Below, one piece after another: positions 11,254 through 22,685 of a stretch of 64,000 bases of DNA; the stretch's first letter is position 1; every line of letters begins with the position of its first letter. Under the pieces are notes generated by a model that saw nothing but the letters and a program-made list of their open reading frames with translations, did no database searches and had not been told where the DNA came from. The position numbers and the translations under genes were made by a program. The stretch is from Andrena cerasifolii (taxonomy: Eukaryota; Arthropoda; Insecta; Hymenoptera; Andrenidae): the NCBI RefSeq assembly GCF_050908995.1, contig NC_135118.1, positions 2,356,001-2,420,000 on the forward strand. Direction: 5' to 3'.

Positions 11254-12245
11254 GGACTTGTAACATTCAATAGCTGAAAATGAATCCGCAAACCGTTTGT
11301 CGCCATTACCCTCAGTTTTTGAGAAATTCGATTTTGAAAAAAACTGCATATTTTCAGATTTGAACATTTTTTTGTGTCGAAACGGTATTAGTTATTCGGT
11401 TGTTCGTTGCGTCAAATTATTCTACGAACCCTCCCGAATACAACTATATAAGTTATTGGTGCATTATAAACATATAAATATGTTTAAACAACGATCAAAG
11501 GGGAAAGAACGCCCGAAATGCACCTACTTTTGCAGATATCTTTCAATTTATTTGCAAAAATAAGGGTCTAGGAGAAAATCTGACTACTCCACGCGATGCG
11601 GCAGACATTTTTCCTTCGGAAAGCGTTAACAGAAGTGGTAAGTCACGTTTTGTTTTCAATGCAGAAGCGAAATAGTTTGGCAAAACGTGCGGCGTCGTCA
11701 GTGGTAGTCAACAGCGGCGCGTGAGCCACTGCCGCTCAGCGTTACAGAATCGCGTAACGCGCGTGAGTACCACTGTCCGCGCCGCATGTTTTGCCAAAGT
11801 TTTTCGTTTCTGTAGTGAAAACAAAGGGTGTTTTACCACTTCTGTTGATGGTTTCCGAAGAAAAAATGTCTGCTGCATCGCGTGGAGTAGTCAGATTTTC
11901 TCCTAGACCATTAGTTTTTAAAATATATAGAAAAATATCTGCAAAAATTGGTGCATTTTGGGTGTCCTTTTTCCTTTGGTCGTTGTTTAAACATATTTAA
12001 ATGTTCATAACGCAATAATAACTTGTATCGTTGTATTCGGGAGGGTTTATATAATAATTTGACGCAAAAAACAACAGAATAACTATTACTGTTTCGACAC
12101 AAAATATGTTCACAGTTGAAAATTTGCAGTTTTTTTTTCAAAATCGAATTTCTCAAAAACCGAGGGTGATGGCGACAAACGGTTTGCGGATTCGTTTTCA
12201 GGGCACGAAAACATATAAGAAACGGCTAATGAATGTTACAAGTCC
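11254..12245. repeat. Long palindrome, about 0.99 kb (copy 1 of 2)
   Basis: Arms of about 490 bp start GGACTTGTAACATTCAATAGC and end in the inverse. They contain CTCCCGAATACAAC and TAGGAGAAAATCTGACTAC in both orientations. The centre (about 11690-11790) is GC-rich. Copy 2 lies at 27537-28475. The open frames inside are mirror artefacts of the palindrome. Confidence 0.85.
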
Positions 12246-12560
12246 GTAAAAAGTCAAATTTTGTCGAACTACACTGCCCGAAGTTACCATAAAGCCACCT
12301 ACATTTTAATGTATTTTTTGAAAAATATGAAATTTAACACTCTGTCTCATCTACAATTATATTTAGTTCATACCAAACGTAGATGTACATAGTAGTGGCT
12401 CAGACGTATTTACATTTCGTATTTATTTACTTTTTTGCTGCGCGAAGCAGCATACGCGTGCGAAATTTCTATAAAGCCGCTTATTTTGTATTTAGATTCC
12501 GAATGGATAACTACAGCTAGATATTGTTAAAGAAGAGTAACTGCAATCGCAAAATATGTA

Positions 12561-13118
12561 CAGTGACTCGCATTAATATTCGGACACTTTTTAAAATCGC
12601 ATAACTTTTTTAGAATTGGTCCAAACGACTTAAGTTTTTTGAGAAGTTAGAAGGATTAGTTTGCTAACTGACGCGTTTCGTCGTTTTGAAAAAAAAATGT
12701 ATTTGGTTGGAATAAAATAAACTTTTTTTTGTGAGCTTGTAATGAAAATTAAAAAAAAACCGTTTGTAGATTGCAGTAAGTTGTAAACGTGCCTAAAATT
12801 TTATCAAAATCCGAGCTACAAACGTTTAACGATCGCAGAATAAAGTCGAGAATCGCGAAAATTTCCGAAATCAGTGATTTTCAATCTAGAAACGTTTTTT
12901 TTTTAATTTTCATTACAAGCTCACAAATAAAGTTTAAAAATTGACCTTTACTATTATTTTCGCTATTCCAACAAAACACATTTTTTTTCAAAACGAGGAA
13001 ACGCGTCAGTTAGCAAACTAATCCTTCTAGCTTCTCAAAAAAAACTCAAGTGGTTTGGACCAATTAAAAAAAAGTTATGCAATTTTAAAAAGTGTCCGAA
13101 TATTAATGCGAGTCACTG
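12561..13118. repeat. Mariner-like palindromic MITE, 558 bp
   Basis: TA|CAGTGACTCGCATTAATATT at the left and the inverse |TA at the right (13119-13120). Arms carry AAAATCGCATAACTTTTT and GGTCCAAACGACTT as in the copies at 4917, 40464 and 52852. It is nested in the Tc1-like transposon. Confidence 0.92.
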
Positions 13119-13191
13119 TATTTGTGTCAAAATTTATCTATAACTTCATTGAAATCGTATATATGTTATATTTTAATATATTTTTAGTAAA

Positions 13192-14182
13192 ATGCCACGG
13201 GGAAAATTATTAACGAGTGAGGAAAAGGCATCCATTAATGCTTATAGGGATACGGGATGTTCTAATCGCGCAATTGCAATTAAAATCAATAGATCACGCA
13301 CTCTTATAAATAATTACATAAATTTGGGGTGAAGACCATGGTAAAAGCCATCCTCAAGGTGGAAGACAGAAACTAACGAAGAGGCAGCGTTCGCGGTTGA
13401 TGAGGTCTGCAGCAAAGAATATAATAGTGCAGCGCAACTTCGCACTGAATTAGAATTGCCGTTAAGTACGAGGCGTGTGCAGCAGATTTTAAAAAGTTCA
13501 GGGCGGTTTCGTTGGACGAAAATGCTGCAGAAACCAGCAATGAAACCATGAACAGGCCCGTCTGGATTTTGCACATACGCACATGTCATGGACCAAAGAA
13601 TGGGAATATATTATCTTTCCCGACGAAAACAAGTTTAATTTAGATAGGCCAGATGGCTATAAATATTATTGGCATGATTTGAGGAAGGAGAAAAACGTGG
13701 CAATGAGTCGTTACTTCGGTGGTGGCTCATTAATGATTTCGGCTGCATTCAGAAGCAACACAAAGACTCCAATATGTAAGATTACTCACAAAATCAATTC
13801 GATAGCGTGCACAGAGTCGTTGGAAATGGTTTTAATACCATTTACAGAAGAGATTGAAGACGATAACTTCATTTATCAACACGATAACGCTGCCGCTCAC
13901 GCATCGAAACACACGAAGCAGTGGTTACATGAAAAAGATATTAGGGTTCTGACATGGCCAGCTTGTTCCCCGGATTTGAACCCTATTGAGAATCTTTGGG
14001 GAATACTTGCAAGAAAAGTTTATGGCCATTGCAAGTAATATAATTCCATTAAGGAATTATGCAACGCGGCCAACGAAGCGTGGGCGTCTATAGAAAAACA
14101 AACACTTGAAACTTTGATTTTGTCAATGCCGAACCGCATTTTTTATGTTATTCGAAGAAATGGCAATTACACTAATTATTAA
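13192..14182 (+). pseudogene. Tc1-like DD34E transposase, disrupted
   Basis: The N-terminus from ATG 13192 reads MPRGKLLTSEEKASINAYRD, then a helix-turn-helix-like GCSNRAIAIKINRS. The frame breaks after NNYINLG (TGA at 13330) and shifts more than once before a long intact block from about 13583. That block carries the catalytic triad: first Asp in FPDENKFNLDRPDG, second in QHDNAAAHAS, and Glu in PDLNPIENLWG, with 34 residues between the second Asp and the Glu (DD34E). A further in-frame TAA at 14036-14038 precedes the usual C-terminal tail ending NYTNY-TAA (14180-14182). The order and spacing are those of Tc1-family transposases, normally about 340 residues. The breaks mean this copy cannot encode a working enzyme. 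Confidence 0.92.
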
Positions 14183-14493
14183 CATAGAAATAAAGAAAAA
14201 ACTATTGTTAATTTTGATTTTATTTATTTAAAAAGCAAGTCGCTTTATAGAAATTTCGCACTTTGTTCCTTGGTAAATTCTATTTTTACATTTTTTTTTA
14301 AATAAATGTTACTTCTATTAATCCAACCGATCTATATGCTGTTTTTAACCCTCCCAAAATGGTATGATACACAAAGTTATCAATAGCATGGAAAAAGTAT
14401 AAGATTTTATCAATAAACATGGTGGTTTTGTGGTAATTTCGGGCAGTGTATGCCATTCAACACTAGTTTACCAATAAAGTTACTTACTTCTTA

Positions 14494-15217
14494 CAAGGAA
14501 ACTCCGTACGATTGTAGAGCATGTCGGAGTATGTAAGAAACGATTTTTTTTTCTGCGGAAAAACACTCCGAGGGGGTGAAATCAGCCCCCAAATTTTCAG
14601 CGATTTTGCGTTTTTCGAGTATAACTTTGTAATGGTGCGAGGTAGAAGAAAACCGTAAATGGACAAAATGTTCAGTGCTTGATGCCGTATAACGCGCTGC
14701 AAAAGAAATGTTTGTACGTCCAACAATTTATAAATAAATTAAAATTTTCGTTATTTTACATATAATTTCTAACCGCGAGGGTTGGGGACGATCTTTTTCC
14801 GTGTAAAAGTTATAATTCGCAATGGTTTACTAAAATGTAAAAGGAAACAATTTTGGTTGATTTGTTTATTTGTTTACAAAAATTTTCCGCCTTTGTCCAT
14901 ATTACTACCATCTGCCACTTGACAATCGAGGATTTTTTTTTATTTATAAATTGTTGGACGTACAAACATTTCTTTTGCAGCGCGTTATACGGCATCAAAC
15001 ACTGAACATTTTGTCCTTTTACGGTTTTCTTCTATCTCGCACCGTTACAAAGTTATACTCGAAAAACGAAAAATCGCTGAAAATTTGGGGGCTGATTTCA
15101 CCCCCTCGGAGTGTTTTTCCGCAGAAAAAAAAATCGTTTCTTACATACTCCGACATGCTCTACAATCGTACGGAGTTTCATTACAATCAGAATTTTCGGG
15201 TTCGATATGTTTCTTTG
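14494..15217. mobile_element. TTA-flanked palindromic element (CAAGGAAAC family), 724 bp
   Basis: TTA|CAAGGAAACTCCGTACG at the left and GTTTCTTTG|TTA at the right. Arms share CATGCTCTACAATCGTACGG, GGGGGCTGATTTCACCCCC and the inverse of TTTGTACGTCCAACAATTTA. The TTA duplication fits PIF/Harbinger targets (TWA). No transposase is visible. Confidence 0.75.
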
Positions 15218-15281
15218 TTAGTATAATTCTTAATTTCTTGTCGGAACATGTGTGTACGTAATATGGAACATACCGAGTAAC

Positions 15282-15473
15282 ATAGATGAAGTTGATAATG
15301 ACGATGACGACGATGATGCGGAATGCTTATTTTGCGATGGCAATTATAAGAATAATGACAATGAAAAGTAGACCCAATGTATTCGCTGCTTTCAGTGGGC
15401 ACACGAAGAATGTGGGGCTTCCGACGTATTATTCCCGTGCCCAACGTGTAGGAGACGCAAAAAGCAGAAATAA
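15282..15473 (+). pseudogene. C-terminal zinc-finger tail of a pogo/jerky-type transposase (decayed)
   Basis: One frame reads an acidic run (DNDDDDDD), then AECLFCDGNYKNNDNEK, a TAG (15369-15371), then TQCIRCFQWAHEECGASD and VLFPCPTCRRRKKQK before TAA (15471-15473). The Cys-X2-Cys, Cys-X2-Cys, His-X4-Cys and Cys-X2-Cys pattern is the PHD-like tail found after the DDE domain in many arthropod pogo/Tigger-like transposases. The in-frame stop and the absence of the upstream catalytic domain mark it as a relic. It fits the TA-flanked element that spans it. Confidence 0.65.
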
Positions 15474-15713
15474 ATTCCAAAAATGATGTATATTTATTTA
15501 TTTGTATCTTCTACTTAAGAAATTTTCATTTTTAGTAAAAAAAAAGTAAAGATTTTTGAGTTTTCTTTACAAATTTCCTAGGTGTTCCATATTAGGACCC
15601 ATTTTTTCGAACGGCCGATTTTCACTCCTTTCAGTTTTTTTACTATAATTGCAAAACAATTGGATTTTTTACATTTGACTATGTAAATATGATTATGCAT
15701 TAGCTCCTTCATC

Positions 15714-16995
15714 ACCATACAGCACACTTCGTGGCGGCAACGTTGCAGGATGGTTGCAGTAACCTTGCAGTGTTGCATGATTGCAGCGCAATGTGGATGT
15801 AACGTTGCTGCGACGTTGCCGTGCAACATTGCACGGGGCGGACATAGAATTATTGCTGCATAGTTGCATCAATGTTGCGGTGCAATATTGCGCGGCACCG
15901 TTCCTACAATATTTCTGCAACGTTACGGCAACGTTTAATAACGTTTCCACAATGTTACAGCAACGTTGCGCCAGTATTGCGGCAACGTTCCTGCAATGTT
16001 GCCGAAATGTTGCTGCAACTACCATTTGAACTTAAAATATTTCCGTTGTTTGTAATGATACGAGAAAATGTCTAAGGAAAACAATGTTCGCTTCAGAGAG
16101 ACAATTATTCTGACAGAGACGATTTTTGTCTCAAGGTTATATTTCCCGAAATTTCAAGATCATCGATGGTTTTTTTAATGGAATGACGTATTTTCATTAC
16201 TGTAACGTTATAGCCAATAAAAATACAAATTCAGCCATGTATAATATGTTGTCCTTTTTGTCCAGCAATCATTTTTTTCCTGAGACATTTTCTCGTATCA
16301 TTACAAATGTTGGAAGCCTCGTGGTTTGTGAAAAATAAATATTCTCAGTTATGTTTGTTAAACACTATATTGAAATGTATTTGACTTTAACTGATACAAA
16401 CGAAAATATATATGTATATAAATACTATGCAAATAAACTTATTACTTTGTTTTACTCTTAAACTCAATGCGGACCAATTTTACATTTTACATTCGGTTCA
16501 ACATCACCGGAAGAGCCACCATAACACCTACCGCAATATAAAGGACACTCGTTACCAACTTAAACAGAGTTACTAACAAAAACTCCCAACAACAAACAAC
16601 GGAGATATTTTAAGTTTAAATGTTAGGTGAGTCACCCTGTATATTTTAATGCGTAGAATGACACATGGTGGAAGTTGTAGTACATACCTACTAGTGTTAC
16701 AAAACCCTAATGGAGTTTGTCAAAATGAGTCTTCGTTTTTGAATAATTTGAGTTTAAAGTTTTGAATCACCAGTTCGAATCCCCTTGGGGGAAAAGAATT
16801 TTCTTTGAGAAAAAGAACACGAGCTTTATACTTCTATGATTCTGCAGACAATTATATACACAGTTATTTATATTTTGGGCCCTACTGCCCGAAACGTTGC
16901 AGGAGGCGGACATAAAATTATTACTGCACCCTTGCGGCAACATTGCAATCTTGCACTGCAACCATTCTGTAACTTTGCTGCAACGAGAGTGTGCT
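15714..16995. repeat. Inverted element built of GCAACGTTGC-like words
   Basis: From about 15730 to 16020 the sequence is a degenerate array of TTGCAACGTTGC-like words (dozens of GTTGC/GCAAC). A shorter inverse block lies at about 16890-17000. Outer edges CATACAGCACACT and AGTGTGCTGTATG are inverse copies, as are GGCGGACATA..ATTATT blocks. The open frames here are repeat-driven and not genes. Confidence 0.6.
16051..16305. repeat. Short inverted-repeat element, 255 bp
   Basis: Ends TGTAATGATACGAGAAAATG and CATTTTCTCGTATCATTACA are perfect inverse copies, followed inward by GTCT and AGGAAA inverses. The internal sequence is not palindromic. It sits inside the GCAACGTTGC element. Superfamily unknown. 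Confidence 0.75.
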
Positions 16996-17108
16996 GTATG
17001 GGTCCCGTCATGTCAGTTTTATTAAAAAAAAAAAAAAAAAAAAAACTAATTTCCCTACTTTTGACAAACTTTTGAAATCAGGTGTTCCATATTACCTACT
17101 GTTACCCT

Positions 17109-17607
17109 AACTTCGAAAATGTTTCGAATTTCTTTATGAAATTCTAACTGAACATTCTTAAGAGGTTGCACTGTGGTTGATTTATGTAATGTATATAAAA
17201 AAAATGAATTTTTGAAACCTCAAACCAGCAAATACCTCGGTTAATCGAGGTCCAACAGTGTATCGCGCCCTGCAGACATCCTGCGCAGCATGCACCGCAT
17301 AAATAGATCGCGCTGCACCATGCACGACTCCTAAAATCCCAGCGTATACACTAATCAGCACTGTTCCAACCATTAAGTCGACTTTCCATCGTGTCTGGTT
17401 CCTGACTCATTGCTTGCTTGGGTTGGGCAGGAAGGAAATAAACCCTAGTAAACTCGTAGGTATTTTAAAGGATATAAATCGCGCCAGAAATTTGCAACGC
17501 ACGGCAGCGTTTGAAAGCACCGGACGAACGCGAGGTTGATGATTTATAATACATTATTCGTAGCTGTGGAAATTCGTTGACACAATCTTCAGAAAAGTTT
17601 CTTAAAA
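17109..17607. other. Gene-free stretch
   Basis: No coding evidence. It is somewhat richer in GC at 17260-17320, with overlapping GCAGCATG-type words. Nothing else recognised. Confidence 0.4.
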
Positions 17608-18314
17608 GGGGCCATTCTACTTTGATCGGCTGAGAGTTGAAGCTATTTTTAAAAAAAAAATTCTCAGTTAATATCGCAAATAATAAAGTAAATCTTTTTG
17701 CAATTTATTAATCTCGTCTTATATTATGCAAAAAAAATTAAAAAGAATTGTTTTTACCTTGCTTTGAAAGTTTTTTATGGCGTCAATATGGCACATAAAA
17801 AAGAGGTATACATATTCGTGGCGCAGGTGATTTCCCCACTCAGGCTTATCGGCAACACAAAATTCGAAAAGATTCTTAATCTGTATGACTGTCGCTATCA
17901 CTTGCACCTCAACTACCAACTTTTGTCGAAAAATAACCGAGAAAAAGGGTGTTTTTTCAAACCTTTTGTTCCAACCGGCGCCATTTTATTATTTTTCAAT
18001 AAAAATTGGTAATTGAGCTACGGGCGATAGCGAGCCTCAAACAGATTAAGAATCCTTTCGAATATTTTGTTTCGGATAAGCCTTAGTGGGGAAATCACCT
18101 GCGCCATGATCGTACCTCTTTTCTGAGGTGCCACATTGGCGGTATAAAAAAACCTTTAAAACAAATTAAAAAAATTCTTTTAAATTTTGTTGCGTAGTAT
18201 AAGAGTAGCTTAATAAATTCCAAAAAAGATTTATTCCATTATACGTCGTGTGTATTGGGAAACAAATCTGTAAAAGTAACTTGATTTTTCGGCCGATTAA
18301 AGTAGAATGACCCC
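17608..18314. mobile_element. TTAA-type palindromic element (GGGGCCATTCTAC), 0.7 kb
   Basis: Left TTAAAAGGGGCCATTCTACT and right AGTAGAATGACCCCTAA are inverse copies. Internal arms share AAAGAGGTA, GATTTCCCCACT and GGCTTATC in both orientations. The GGGGnCATTyTAC terminus resembles the TTAA-flanked element at 22686-23385. The flanking TTAA is not perfectly preserved. Confidence 0.65.
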
Positions 18315-18776
18315 TAATGCATTTCAGCAATTTAAGATTTAAGCTTCTCGATAGGATTTTACAAACTTAAAATGTTAAATTGCAAGCAAGCTGCGTTAAA
18401 TCCTTCGTAGTTTGTGGGTTAATAATAATGTATGAGGTCGACGTACTTTTTTCTCTTGTTTCTATTTCGATACCAAATTGGAGGATATATTATTTCCGTT
18501 TATAAAAGCTACAGTGTTTCACGATTTTGCTCTCCAAATTATCCTCTCTACTTCTTTTAAATGGCTCAAACAGATACTTGCAGTATGTTAATAAAATAAA
18601 ATAATGATGATAAAATAATGAGAGCTTTTTAGCCCATATTTAGACCATTTTCTCATGGACGCTTTGAGTGGTGAATATCATCACTACGCGATGCTATTCG
18701 CTACAAAAAATTATACTAAAAGAAGCTTACAATGTCGATAATATAGTGTTCATAGCAAATTAAAGTAAAGAGCTTA
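18315..18776. other. Gene-free spacer
   Basis: AT-rich. It contains TAGCCCATATTTAGACC near 18630, a motif repeated in the same orientation near 20436, possibly relics of one DNA-element end. No gene seen. Confidence 0.4.
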
Positions 18777-19386
18777 GATTAGGGGAGGATTCTCCGATTT
18801 CAATGACCTTCACATATGTTGTCAAGGTCATCATTCTGAACAACATTTCCCTCTAAACTTTTCGGCGCTAGGCTTTGGTTTACGAGATAATTGCAAAAAT
18901 ATATATAAAAAAAATTATGTTAAATGAGTTTATTAAAAATGTTGTAAAAACTAAATTAAAATGTACTAAAAACTAAAAATAATTCTTTTCTTGTGCTTCC
19001 ATTCTGATGGTGTGAAAATGGTGTTTGATCACTTTAAAATAAAATCGTGGGGTGCCATGTGCAACCAGAAGGTGAAGTATTAAAGTGATTCATATCCCGT
19101 TTTGAAATATCGTGCCCCACGATTTTATTTAAAGTGATCAAACACCATTTTAAAACCATCAGAATGGAAGTACAAGAAAATAATTATTTTTAGTTTTTAG
19201 TACATTTTAATTTAGTTTTTACAACATTTTTAATAAACTCGTTTAACATAATTTTTTTTATATATATATTTGCAATTATCTCGAAAACTTATGCCGACCG
19301 CTAAAAAGTTTAAAAGGAACTGTTCAGTATGATAACCTTGACTACATATGTGAAGGTCATTGAAATCGGAGAATCCTCCCCTAATC
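18777..19386. repeat. TA-flanked palindrome, 610 bp
   Basis: TA|GATTAGGGGAGGATTCTCCG at the left and its inverse |TA at the right. Arms share TTTCAATGACCTTCACATAT and CACGATTTTATTTAAAGTGA-type blocks. Nearly the whole element is a foldback centred near 19080. Confidence 0.85.
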
Positions 19387-19564
19387 TAAACATTTACCCA
19401 AATTAACTCTTAGTTCACCAAATTATTGTTAAAAAAAATTATACAAACATACTTGTAATATCTATTCAGATTCGTCGTTTTGCAACAAAACACGTTAACC
19501 AAACAAATGCAAGCCATTATCTGCGTCCTACAGCTCTTTTTGTTTCTCAGTCGTACTTTTACAC

Positions 19565-20378
19565 CAGGGGTGCACAGGGAGCCGTTTTTAGCGCCTAGCT
19601 GCGAGCAACCTGCCTATTCCGTTGCTAAGGTTAGAATCGGTGATGAGAACTGTAGTAGTGTACGTGTGTACTCGTAGGCTCGTAGCGATTGATAGGTTAC
19701 AGCCGGAAATTTCGTATTTGTCGAAACGCAATTCATAAAAAAAACAAAGGCGAAATGATAATCAATAAAAATGGCATTTAACGAAACCCGACCAGTTGCC
19801 CTTTAATAGACATTTCAGGCTGGTATTTTACGGAATATAAAAATGCTTATAACTGCAAAACTAAGCATTATCGGACATATACGTATGCTAACTTTTCTTA
19901 TTATCTTGATGAGTAGAACCTAAGTGCAAGGGTGGGCGTCACATACGTGTACATATGTGTATATTTATTCATATATAACTTTCTAACTTATATAAATGAT
20001 ATATATCGTTAATTAAAAATTTGGTTCTCTTTGTGTCAGAGTTATTTATTGTATAGTATTAACTTTTTAAATATTTTATCTGTCGGTGAAAAGATAAGTA
20101 TTATTAGCAATAAATGTTTCATTATCAGTAAAATCGAACCGTCGAGTCATATCAAATGGCGGCAGTAGCAAATGTTTTGGAAATTTTTCATGACCCCACC
20201 GAATTATATTACGGGGCCTGCTCTGCATTGGGGCCCCACAAGGGACCCAGCTACATATATTTACGCTACGAGCACGCGCGTACACTACTGCAGTTCTCCT
20301 CACCGATTCTCAGCTTAGCAACGGGACAGGCGGGTTGCTCGCAGCTAGGCGCTAAAAGCGGCTCCCTGTGCACCCCTG
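19565..20378. mobile_element. hAT-like element with CAGGGGTGCAC ends, 814 bp
   Basis: Ends CAGGGGTGCACAGGGAGCCG and inverse. Subterminal GCGCCTAGCTGCGAGCAACC is also inverted. Flanks TTTTACAC and TTTTAAAG match at 6 of 8. CAGGGGTG is a classic hAT terminus. No transposase is visible. Confidence 0.75.
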
Positions 20379-20995
20379 TTTTAAAGCTTTTCCGATACTT
20401 ACAGTGAAATACCCACTATGACCGAAAACTTCAACTAGCCCATATTTAGACCCTAGCCTATATTTGCACCACTTCCTCTACTAATTGCGAGCTAGAGAAG
20501 TGTCTCGTACGAAAAGACTGATATTGCTTTCTTACGTCACCCCATTTAGATCAACACAAAGGAACATTAGTCACGTTCGATCAACAGGTGTACCAAACTT
20601 CCTTTCTGTCGATATTGCTGAATCCTATACAAAGAGAGAAAAGCACGAAGCGCAAATATTGACTTGTCCACCAAACAAACTGATAAGGCATCGAGTAAAC
20701 AGGAACCTTGTCATATTATTTTTTTATCAAATGAATCGTCAGCATTCAAACAGTCTTATCAACCTCCAGAGTACAAAGACAGTACGAGCATCCCAAATAT
20801 CAGTGAATTTCTTCTGGTATAAATGCCAAAAAATTGCAGTTGTTGGTGTATTTAGGAATGAAGAAAAAAATGTTTATATCCACAAATGTTGCTAATCATA
20901 TAATAAAAGTTTCATCAAGTTTGATTTTATCGTTTCGTTAAAAAAAATTCTCCAAAATTACCTCGTTCGCAGCGTTTTTGCATGAGGATCCCCCC
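20379..20995. other. Unassigned region with a 136-codon open frame
   Basis: A plus-strand frame at 20485-20895 is open for 136 codons, but I recognise no family, and it opens amid repeat DNA. Just before 20996 the sequence GAGGATCCCCCC abuts TTAA and looks like the right end of another TTAA-flanked element whose left end I cannot find. Confidence 0.35.
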
Positions 20996-20999
20996 TTAA

Positions 21000-21945
21000 G
21001 GGGGTAGTGGACTATTGGATACGTAGAATCGTTAGTTTCTTTGACGCTAAATTACTTTGATACCAAACAATCATTATACTCGTGCTTTTGAACATCTATT
21101 GTGGGAATGTTTGCGAGTATTTACAACAACAAAAATCGTCGGAATGTATAAAATTGTCGAAGTTATTAATCGTTGAATGTAACCCTGCGCGGCGCGCCGC
21201 TGCAGGTGGTGTGTATCGATTCAGGTGAACCAATCATCTGAAAGCAAAATGCTTTGAGGTGATTATTCTATACACAAATATCTACAGTGTGGAAACTTGC
21301 CGATGAATTACAACAAAAATTGTGGAAGTTATACACTAATCAATTTTCTTTCCACATTTTTACGGGAAAAAATCGTCTTTAATCAGTTATAAAATGCTTC
21401 ACAAACATCCAATATTGATGCGGAATTTCTACACGATAGAGAATGGAATTCTGCAGCTCCATTTAAAATTTTAAGTGAAAATATTCATTCGTTCAAGAGT
21501 TATGATGTACACCGTTTCTGAAAATGGTGTTTCGAGAAAACCAACTTCAAAGTTCGGGGTGTTACCTGTATGGCGTGGTTACTCGGTGGTACACTGTGTT
21601 ACGTTCGCTGCTATAACTGTGACGATTATTTCAATTTTTTCATCAACATTTGTTTAAAATGTTCGTAAAGGATAAGACTTTCAGAAGCAGTAAAATAAAA
21701 AATATTGATTGTTGTGTATGTTCTTAACGTATTGGTGGCAACACTGTTTTTGAGATTCCGCGGTGTGCCGGTAGGAGTCGCCTACTGAGCAGTTTATCAT
21801 CTTGTTGTGCGCTCCTGAAAAGTCACTCGCAATTGCTCGCAATAAACTGTCGTAACTGCATATCGTGCGAGTCTATTAATTTCCCTGTAGTTCGTAGTAA
21901 GGATACAAAATTGATTTTTTTAAGCTCAAATAGTCCACTACCCCT
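21000..21945. mobile_element. TTAA-flanked element (GGGGGTAGTGGACTATT), first of a train
   Basis: TTAA (20996-20999)|GGGGGTAGTGGACTATT at the left and AATAGTCCACTACCCC T|TTAA (21946-21949) at the right. Terminal repeats are about 17 bp. No ORF of note. It shares its right TTAA with the next element. Confidence 0.75.
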
Positions 21946-21949
21946 TTAA

Positions 21950-22681
21950 GAGGAGGTTTCGGTCAAAAAGTCGATTTTTTTTTATTTCATTTTTCGAATG
22001 TTCAACCTTTTAGGAATGCGTGTTTAAAAGGATTTGTTGAAATTTGTAAAATTCTCGAAGTTATAGGCATTTGAGTAGCATCAAATGCATGGGTAACACC
22101 GGGCCACTCGGCACTCACGTAAAACTTTAAACGCGTTTTTCTCGAAACAGTGTTCTCAAAACGGTGGGACCTGTATCTCCAAAAGTTATTATTTAATTCG
22201 ACTGAAACTTTTTTTACTTTTAAGAATATACTTCTGGCTGGGAGGGAAACCAGAAAAAAATACAAAAAATTGAAAATTTATAATTTTCAAAGGCGTTGAA
22301 AGGACGAAAAATATAGGGGAAAAGGGATTTCAAACTTCAAGTGTTGTTATTTTCTAAAAAAAATATAATTTTTGTTTTTTTTTCTCTGGTTTCCCGCTAG
22401 CCAGAAGTATATTCTTCAAAATAAAAAAGTTTCAGTCGAATCGGATAATAACTTTTGGGGATACAGGTCCCACCGATTTGGATGAATTTTTTAACGCCTT
22501 GACTTTAACGACTCCCCAGTGCCGTCTGTAATGATTAATTATAAAATAAAAAATATATTTCTATAATGTAAGACATCCTTAATACAATGCAATAAATCCC
22601 ATTAAATTATATTTAGTAGTTTTCCTTTAATTAATTCCTAAAGATCGCCTATTTTTTGGGGCTCCAGACCGGAACCTCCCC
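21950..22681. mobile_element. TTAA-flanked element (GGGGAGGTTCCGGTC family), second of a train
   Basis: GAGGAGGTTTCGGTC at the left and GACCGGAACCTCCCC at the right, between TTAA at 21946-21949 and 22682-22685. Its body matches the nested copy at 3353-4030 (same CTGGCT..AAGTATATTCTT inverted blocks), which defines the ends of the family independently. Confidence 0.85.
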
Positions 22682-22685
22682 TTAA

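Larger units (their letters stand above)
12272..14448 (+). mobile_element. Tc1-like transposon, 2.18 kb
   Basis: Left end TA|CACTGCCCGAAGTTACCATA and right end (reverse complement) TA|CACTGCCCGAAATTACCACA, with TA target duplications at 12270-12271 and 14449-14450. It contains a decayed DD34E transposase (13192-14182). A 558-bp palindromic MITE is inserted between the left terminal repeat and the gene. Confidence 0.9.
10959..17107. mobile_element. Composite pogo/Tigger-like element, 6.1 kb, riddled with insertions
   Basis: Left end TA|GGGTAAAGGCAGGTAATATG and right end (reverse complement) TA|GGGTAACAGTAGGTAATATG define an inverted terminal repeat of about 26 bp with TA on both sides. Subterminal copies of TAATATGGAAC lie near 15258 and 15585. 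Little of the original body remains visible: the C-terminal tail of a pogo/jerky-type transposase at 15282-15473. The rest is later insertions at 11254-12245, 12272-14448 (itself carrying 12561-13118), 14494-15217, and probably 15714-16995 and 16051-16305. The terminal match and the tail inside support one original element, but I cannot exclude that the two ends come from separate copies. Confidence 0.65.

Noticed and set aside
11297..12156. Several 60-90-codon frames around 11.3-12.2 kb and 27.6-28.5 kb
   Set aside because: They are mirror images of one another on the two arms of a palindrome and lack any protein family resemblance.
15291..15330. GATGACGACGATGAT as a microsatellite only
   Set aside because: The following Cys/His pattern in the same frame shows it encodes the acidic linker of a transposase tail.
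15578..16075. Cys/Arg-rich frames around 15.6-16.1 kb
   Set aside because: Produced by the repeated GCAAC/GTTGC words; no domain and several overlapping frames.
16760..16790. AGTTCGAATCCCC resembling a tRNA T-arm
   Set aside because: No matching acceptor stem, D-arm or anticodon arm upstream.
18630..20455. TAGCCCATATTTAGACC at about 18630 and 20436 as ends of one element
   Set aside because: Both copies are in the same orientation, so they are not terminal inverted repeats of a single element.
20485..20895. 136-codon frame as a possible gene
   Set aside because: No recognisable motif, no splice or promoter context, and it lies between transposon remains; kept only as a note.
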